Origin: Zingiber officinale
Taxonomy: Eukaryota; Streptophyta; Magnoliopsida; Zingiberales; Zingiberaceae
Length of the DNA stretch: 64,000 nucleotides
Reading direction: 5' to 3'
Assembly: GCF_018446385.1 (NCBI RefSeq)
Contig: NC_055986.1
Span: forward strand, 80,313,659 to 80,377,658
Numbering within the stretch: position 1 is the stretch's first letter; each line of letters starts with the position of its first letter. Below the pieces are notes generated by a model. That model saw nothing but the letters and a program-made list of their open reading frames with translations, ran no database searches and was not told where the DNA came from. A program made the translations under genes and the position numbers. Below are positions 58,075 to 64,000 of the stretch, one piece after another.

Positions 58075-59875
58075 CTAGTTGTTAGTATTAGCCCTGGAAC
58101 CAATTATGAGATGATTGTAAAGGGCTCATTTTGTATCATATATCATTATTAATAAAAACAGGCAAAGTTGGTTATTATATTTATTTCAGTTCAGTGTCGA
58201 TTGAATAAGTATAATAATATCCTTGGGTAGTAGGTTCTTATCTACAACAATTGGTTGAATTGATAGTGTGATATTATAGATATACATAGAACACTACTCT
58301 TAACTATTCCTAGTCGAGTATTAATATACAAGGATAATATTAATGCGTTGAGACTAGCATGTAGGTCAACAGATGACTTAATCTCACAAGTCATAGATAT
58401 GAGATATCAGGTTGACACATGGGTATATATTAGAGAATATATACTGACTCGCCATGAGAATATTTCATGGATCATTATATGAGTGTCATAAACATTCTCA
58501 TGTGACTATTGGTATGAATAGTCCTTAGACCTGAAGTCGCTACGGTTCCCTACATAAGGAGTTGTGTACTTTGGTATCGACAAACGTCACCTGTAACAAG
58601 GTGGACAATAAAGTCGATCACTGGTATGTAATAAATTATGCGGAGGGATGTGAGTGATGTAGATGGGATCTATCCCTTTCATATGATGAGAGTGATATCT
58701 GTGGGCCCCTTGATTAGTAGGACACAAGAAAGCATGGCCATGTGCAAATGAGTCAATATGAGATATTGAGCTTATTTGATTGAGTGTGTCTACTTAGAGA
58801 TCAAGAAATACAAAGGTTGATAAGAGGATGACACGGTCTATGCCTCATTGATCAATCTAGATATCAAGGATAGAAGGACAAAGTCATATAAGATAATAGC
58901 CACGGACAGGTTAGGTCGGATCTCAACTTTCTCGTCACTTGGGTAGCAATGATGCCTTGCTAGATGCCACTCATTGCTTATGTATCTAAATATTGATTTG
59001 GGTACATTGCCAACGTTACGAGAACCTATTAGGTCACACACAAAAAACAAGTAGATTTGGAGATGGGTTCATATGATGAATTATTAGATTAAGTCTAATC
59101 CGAATTGGACTTATTGAATAAGACTCAATTGAATCTAATTATTGGATTAAGTCCAATTCAAACTAGACTCAAGGAGTCAATTTGAATTAGTAAAATAGTG
59201 ATTCATTGAATTTGAATTGTATGAGATTAATTGAGTAAGACTTGATTAAATTAGAATTAAGTTAGACTCAAGTGAATTAGACTTGAGTTAAACTCAAGTG
59301 AGGAGACTTGAGTTAGACTCAAGTGAGGAGACTTGAGTTAGTATCAAGTGAGGCTTAATGGAGAAATTCATTGAATTTCGAATTCAATGAATCATTTAAT
59401 TTAATTTTTGAAATTTAATTTAAAATGAGAGGTTTTCAAATGTGGTCCTTAATGGAGAGTGAATGATCATTAAGGCTCATTATGCACATTAAGTGTTTTC
59501 ATTGGATGAAAATACTTAAGCCATTTTTCCTCTCATTTTTTGTAACTTCTTCATTGTCTCCTTTCTCTCCTCTCCTCTTGGCCAAAACCTTCTCTAGGTT
59601 GCTAGCACAACCTTAGGTGGTTTCATCTCCACTTTGTGAGTTTGTGAGACAAACAAACACTTGTTCGTGTGGATACCGAAAGAGGCACGGACGCTTGATC
59701 GTGCTGAGATCCGAGCTATCGGGAGATTGTGTGCACGCACCAAAAGTATACTATCATGTTAGAAAACTTAGTATATGAAGTAATTTTTATTTCCCTACGC
59801 ATGGATCTTCTGGAGGAACTAGTGTTTTTCCGCTGCGCGTTTGTGTGTTTAGCACATCTAGTTCCTTACACTAGT
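58075..59875 (+). mobile_element. Solo LTR, Angela/BARE-like copia (1791 bp)
   Basis: The LTR is 58080-59870: it starts TGTTAGTATTAGCCCTGGAA and ends GTTCCTTACA, with a perfect CTAGT duplication (58075-58079 and 59871-59875). The start and internal blocks such as GTATGTAATAAATTATGCGG resemble the Angela/BARE1 group. Near 59230-59350 are short repeats of 'gacttgagttagactcaagtga'. Confidence 0.88.
59230..59350. repeat. Short direct repeats 'gacttgagttagactcaagtga'
   Basis: Two to three imperfect copies. Each unit is itself a partial inverted repeat (CTTGAGT/ACTCAAG). A shorter form is in the second LTR copy near 62205-62230. Confidence 0.75.
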
Positions 59876-60114
59876 GGGCAGTGAATATGACGGACAACTC
59901 CCTCAACCATAGAGGCAGACTTAATTATCAGCATGCATACAATGTGATAATGTGCATGATGTAGATAAACATGATACAGATATAGTCATCATCAATACAA
60001 TAGTATGATAAACATACGTACATCTAGAAACATGATCTATCAATCATATATATCTATATATATGAAAAGATCCATCAGGTGTCTACTAAACAACATGTAT
60101 AGTAAATAGTAAAA

Positions 60115-60355
60115 CCTATAGTTCACACCACACACATGTGTATACTACAAAATATAGACAGTCAATAAGGATAACTCCTATAGTACACACTATACACATG
60201 TGTACACTACAAAGTATGAATATTCAGCATGATAACTCCTATAGTACACACCATATATGTATACACATTACATGCATATGAATAATCAACACGACAATCT
60301 TATAATACACACCATACACATATGTACATTACAGAGTATGAATATCCAAAGATAA
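60115..60355. repeat. Four imperfect 61-62-bp tandem repeats
   Basis: Units beginning CCTATAGT(T/A)CACAC start at 60115, 60177, 60238 and 60299. They contain alternating CACAC/TATGTG strings. They lie in the Tekay-like LTR fragment. Confidence 0.85.
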
Positions 60356-60624
60356 GACTATATGAGTAATAAATAGATTATCTCTAAGAACAAGCATAAA
60401 AATATCCAACTCAGTTATAATACGAGTAGAGTCAAGGTAATTAATCTACTTCATCAACTAGTTCCATGCACTAAGGTTAATTAAAAACATAGGTCAAGGA
60501 AGAAATATCCACCTCAAATATAAGTTGTCCTGAACTATCTCCACATTGGGACGTGTCTTAAATTAGTATTTTACAACACAGAATATATAGTATAGCTTTT
60601 AGGATCATAAATACGCTAGAGGGG

Positions 60625-61116
60625 TGTTGACCTCCGTAAGTGTACGGATATGTCGTAAGTAATAAAAAAAGATATCGTATCCACAGGGGCTGGAATAAGC
60701 ACTAAAGATGTCTCAACGCGAATTAGCTAAACAACTAATCAATTGGTTTTCAAAAGCTAAGTATGACTATGAAATGTAAACAAAGAAATGAAAGAATAAG
60801 AAACAAGAATTAGGGTGACGATAAAGGGCATGTTCTAGGAGTTTTGGTTTCTTTGTAAGGGTTGTTCAATGTAAATGATCTACCAAATCATATTCCTCAA
60901 TTGCCCATCATTTGTAAAAGGTTGTCGGTTCTGTCTTGCAATAGACAACCGACCTAGGATTAAAATCTATACCTAAATGTGATCAATTAGGAATGGATCT
61001 ATGTTGTCCTTACACGGGCTTGCCTGTCACGTGCGTCCCTTGAAAAGTCAACATAGAGTTCATCTCTCCTCAACCGCATCAAGATATAATATACAAACTC
61101 ATACAACCTATCCTAC
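60625..61116 (-). repeat. Athila-like LTR fragment, second family
   Basis: It begins (plus) TGTTGACCTCCGTAAGTGTACG, then AATAAAAAAAGATATCGTATCCACAGGGG. This matches the layout of the LTR at 46479 (TGTTAC...AAGTGCACG...AATAAAAGAATATCGAATCCACAGGG). No primer site lies to its left, so it is a 3' or solo LTR on the minus strand. It is cut off by the LTR at 61117. Confidence 0.7.
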
Positions 61117-62640
61117 TGTTAGTTAGAGCCCTAGAGCCAATCATATGATGATTATTGTATGGACTCATTGTAACATATTCCTATATATATAAAGGCTTTT
61201 ATTTTGGTTATTATACTTAGTTGTATTGGTGCCAAATAACTAAGTATAATAGCGTCCTTGAGTAGAAGGTTCTTATCTATATCAATAGATTGGTTGAATC
61301 GATAGTGAGATGATATAGGGAACGCTACTCTTAATCATTTCTAGTCAAGTATTAACATTCAGGGACAATGTTAATGCAATGAGACTAGCAAGTAGGTCAA
61401 CTCGATGACTTGATCTCACAAGTCATGGATATAGAGATATCAAGTTGACACATGGGTATGCATTGGAGAATGTATACTGAATGACCCACCATGAAAAAGT
61501 ATCATGGATCGTTATATGAGTGTCATATACTTTCTCATGTGGCTATTAGTATGACTACTAGTCCTTGGACCCGAAGTCACCATGGTTCCCTACATAAGGA
61601 GTTGCATACTTTGGCTTCGTCAAACGTCACCTGTAACTGGGTGAACTATAAAGGCGATTACTGGGTATGTAACAAATTATGCGGAGGGATGTGAGTGATG
61701 TAGATGGGATCTATCTCTCCTATATGATGGGAGTGACATCATTATTCTTGATAGAGTGAGACCACTAAGTGCATGGCCATGCCCAAATGAGTCAATATGA
61801 GATATTGAGCTCATTTGATTAGAGTGAGTCTACTTGGAGTTCAAGATTTAGATTGATTAGAGGATGACACGGTCTATGCCTCACATTGATCAATCTAGAT
61901 GTCAAGGATAGAAGGACATTGTCATATATTGTGAAGAGTCACAATTAGTAGTCACAAGGTGATGTTGGATCTCAACATTCTTGTAACTTGGGTAGTAATG
62001 ATGTGTTGCTAGATACCGCTCATTACTTATGCTTCTAAATGAGTTTAGGAGCATTGCCAACATTACAAGAACCTATAGGGTCACACACAAAGGACAATTA
62101 GATGGAGATTCGGTTCATATGATGAACCAAGAGGATTAGATTCATGTGATGAACCGAATTGGATTAAGAGTAATCCAAATTAGATTAATTGAGTAAGACT
62201 TGATTGAGTTAGACTTGAGTTAGACTCAAGTGAGGCTTAATGATGATATTCATTGAATTTTGAATTCAATGATAAATAGAATTCAACTAGAATTCTAGAT
62301 TCAAATTTCGAATGAGTTTTAAAATGACCATTTAATGAAGAATGAATATTCATTAAAGCTCATTAATGAGGCTCATTAATGGTGTTAATAAGCATTAAGT
62401 ATTTTCATTAGATGAAAATACTTAAGCCTTTTTTTTTACTCTTAATTTGATAATCGATCATTATTATTCCTCCTTGCTTCTTCTTCTCTCCCTCTCCTCC
62501 TTGGCCGAAACCCTCAAAGAGTGCTAGCACACTCTAAGGTTTCCTCTCCACCTAATTATTCATATGGGTACGCATAGAGGGGTGTTCACTTGACACCCTT
62601 GAGATCCGACATCTTCTTGGACGAGCGGGATAAGCGAAGG
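61117..62640 (+). repeat. Second Angela/BARE-like LTR copy, right end unclear
   Basis: It starts TGTTAGTTAGAGCCCTAGAG and follows 58080-59870 closely for about 1.4 kb (for example GGCGATTACTGGGTATGTAAC and the CTTAAG-rich 3' half). Similarity fades after about 62640 and no CA end with a CCTAC duplication was found, so the right side is truncated or rearranged. Confidence 0.78.
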
Positions 62641-62728
62641 GCTTCGCATCAAAGGTATAAACTCCTAAACATGTAGATCTAAAGTAGATCTAGCATTAGA
62701 AAACACGTACATGAAAATTTTAATATTC

Positions 62729-62740
62729 GCTCTGATACCA
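62729..62740 (-). promoter_or_regulatory. Primer binding site on the minus strand
   Basis: The minus strand reads TGGTATCAGAGC, one base after an LTR end CCCTACA. It marks the start of the interior of a minus-strand element whose 5' LTR extends to the right. Confidence 0.75.
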
Positions 62741-63352
62741 CTGTAGGGTCTTTCGGGCCACAAAAACCGCTTTTTGAGTTGCGGAAACCTCGAAATCCCA
62801 TGCCACCCGAAAATCACTATACGGGACCGCCGGGAAGTTGCGACTCGTAAAATCATAAAAATCAGTAGCAAAATTATAGAAATTATGGAAATTACATAAT
62901 TTGGAATTATGTATAATTTTTATGATGGTCATGGCCCAAATACCCAATAAGATGTGACAAAATGTGTTGTAATTCATAATATGGCCTGCGTGCCATTTTG
63001 TGTGTTTGTGCGTGTTGTATATGATCGCGACCTGCGCGTCGTGCCTTCCTTTATTTTATATTCCTGTTGTAAATAGTTTAGACTCGAATGTAACTCGAGT
63101 TTCAAATTTGTAATATACAAAAATTGAAGCGGTGGAAGGTCTACTCTAGGAGGAGTTACGAGGAGGGTGCGAGCAACATATGGTGATCAAAGGGAGGAGC
63201 TTGGAGAAGCTGTTGACCCTAGGTTGACCATCTGATCTTCTCATTGGCTTGAGAAAATCATAGTAGGGCCATGACTAATCATAATTTAATTAATTGCTTG
63301 TGTGTGTGTATGTGATGCATGCTAGAGTAGAGTAATTAATTAGTGCCTTAAC

Positions 63353-63455
63353 GATTAGATTAGATCTAAATCGCGTATATGATGCACCACAATTAGATTA
63401 GATCTAAATCGTATATATGATACACATTAACGATTAGATTAGATCTAAATCATGT
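63353..63455. repeat. Three ~39-bp repeats with 'gattagattagatctaaatc'
   Basis: Copies start at about 63353, 63391 and 63432. Each core contains the inverted pair GATTTAGATC / GATCTAAATC in part. Confidence 0.88.
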
Positions 63456-63689
63456 CAACTCAAAATGCCTACCATGTCGTGATACCCATCACTACCTTGA
63501 TCACATGTTGTTGTTGAATCTGCCAAAGCAGAGCAACGCATATTATCTTGGTAGGGTGCGGAGGGACAATCTTGGTCCCGCCTATCAACGCCTGGGTGAC
63601 GACAAACTCAATTAGATTGAGTATAACTAGTTAAATTAGATTTAACTGTAGGCATTATCCAATAGTTGGAAGATAGGATAAAAACACAT

Positions 63690-63870
63690 TTATATTAAAT
63701 CTTGGGTGATTTAGCCAAAGCAAACTCAAGTTTTAATATACATGCGGATCTTGATCCTATAAACAAGAGTTGCATAGAGATGTAATTGGTAATTAGTTAC
63801 CTACCAATCATACTAAGTCTTGGGCGATTTAGCCAAAGCTAACTCAAGGCGTAGTATGATGTGGATCTTG
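63690..63870. repeat. Pair of ~122-bp spaced hairpin-like blocks
   Basis: 'cttgggtgatttagccaaag..aactcaag' near 63701 and 'cttgggcgatttagccaaag..aactcaag' near 63822. In each, CTTG...CAAG and flanking TATTAAA/TTTAATA or TACTA/TAGTA arms can pair. Confidence 0.8.
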
Positions 63871-64000
63871 TCCCACAAAATTATAGCTAGTTGGTTAGAA
63901 TCTAGAAAGTATGGTTTGACCACATCCCTGACTTGATTCTACAAAAGTTCTATAATTCAGTGGGAGCATCGTTTAATTAAAGGCCTAATTAAATGATAAT

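Larger units (their letters stand above)
57013..60624 (-). repeat. Tekay/Del-like LTR fragment, interrupted
   Basis: The plus strand begins TGTCATGCCC, so the minus strand ends GGGCATGACA. On the minus strand CTCACTGAGTCATGTGGACTCAC (near 57445-57467) parallels the 'cttactgagcc' stretch of the solo LTR at 34443. Degenerate repeats with 'actccagctacc' and 'gtggccgagtgg' (57841-58079) resume as 'gggcagtgaatatg' after the solo LTR at 58080-59870. The right boundary was not found; a GTTGACC LTR begins at 60625. Confidence 0.6.
62742..64000 (-). repeat. 5' LTR (or LTR plus more) of a minus-strand element, runs off the window
   Basis: The plus strand begins TGTAGGGTCTTTCGGGCC; the minus strand therefore ends GACCCTACA next to a primer site. 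It contains three 'gattagattagatctaaatc' units (63353-63455) and a pair of 'cttgggYgatttagccaaag' blocks (63700 and 63822). No LTR start was seen before the window ends. The interior to the left is replaced by the LTR at 61117 or too decayed to see. Confidence 0.6.

Overview
The window is nuclear DNA of a flowering plant, probably a monocot. No complete host gene of its own can be supported; almost everything is transposable elements inserted into one another. The clues are long-LTR Ty3/gypsy elements of the Tat/Retand, Tekay/Del and Athila types, copia LTRs of an Angela/BARE-like type, two CACTA elements, a hAT relic and a tRNA-derived SINE. Species cannot be read from the sequence.

Layout. 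1-1529: tail and 3' LTR of a copia-type element, inserted in the transposase gene of an old CACTA element (CACTA-1, seen at 1530-2064, 22597-25564). CACTA-1 is split by a 20.5-kb Tat/Retand gypsy element (2065-22596, minus strand, target duplication GAACT), itself split by a 9.7-kb Tekay/Del element (4053-13773, plus strand, duplication CCTGA). A SINE with a 16-bp duplication (23317-23503) and a solo copia LTR (25565-26452) also hit CACTA-1. 26986-34119: a second, non-autonomous CACTA (CACTA-2, duplication TCA) carrying parts of three captured host genes: a CDPK fragment, a WDR75-like gene fragment of about nine exons, and an uninterrupted 83-codon UPF0729-type ORF. 34171-48664: a non-autonomous Athila-type element (minus) hit by a 4.2-kb solo LTR with three minisatellites and a 2.4-kb solo LTR. 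49640-55760: hAT transposase pseudogene split by a 4.05-kb gag-only copia element (50583-54632, duplication GGTAT). 57013-64000: overlapping LTR fragments (Tekay-like, Athila-like, two Angela/BARE-like copies, one minus-strand LTR with its primer site).

How the parts work together. The Tat element has gag, protease, reverse transcriptase, two RNase H domains and integrase on the minus strand. In addition it has an intron-containing ORF on the opposite strand (3505 to 15465, interrupted by Tekay) with its own upstream TATA box. That ORF converges with pol, and eleven 65-bp tandem repeats lie exactly between the two gene ends. This antisense gene module and the gene-carrying CACTA-2 are the most interesting systems here. 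All retroelement coding regions carry stops, frameshifts or deletions. The only undamaged ORF matching a recognised protein family is the captured UPF0729 ORF in CACTA-2.
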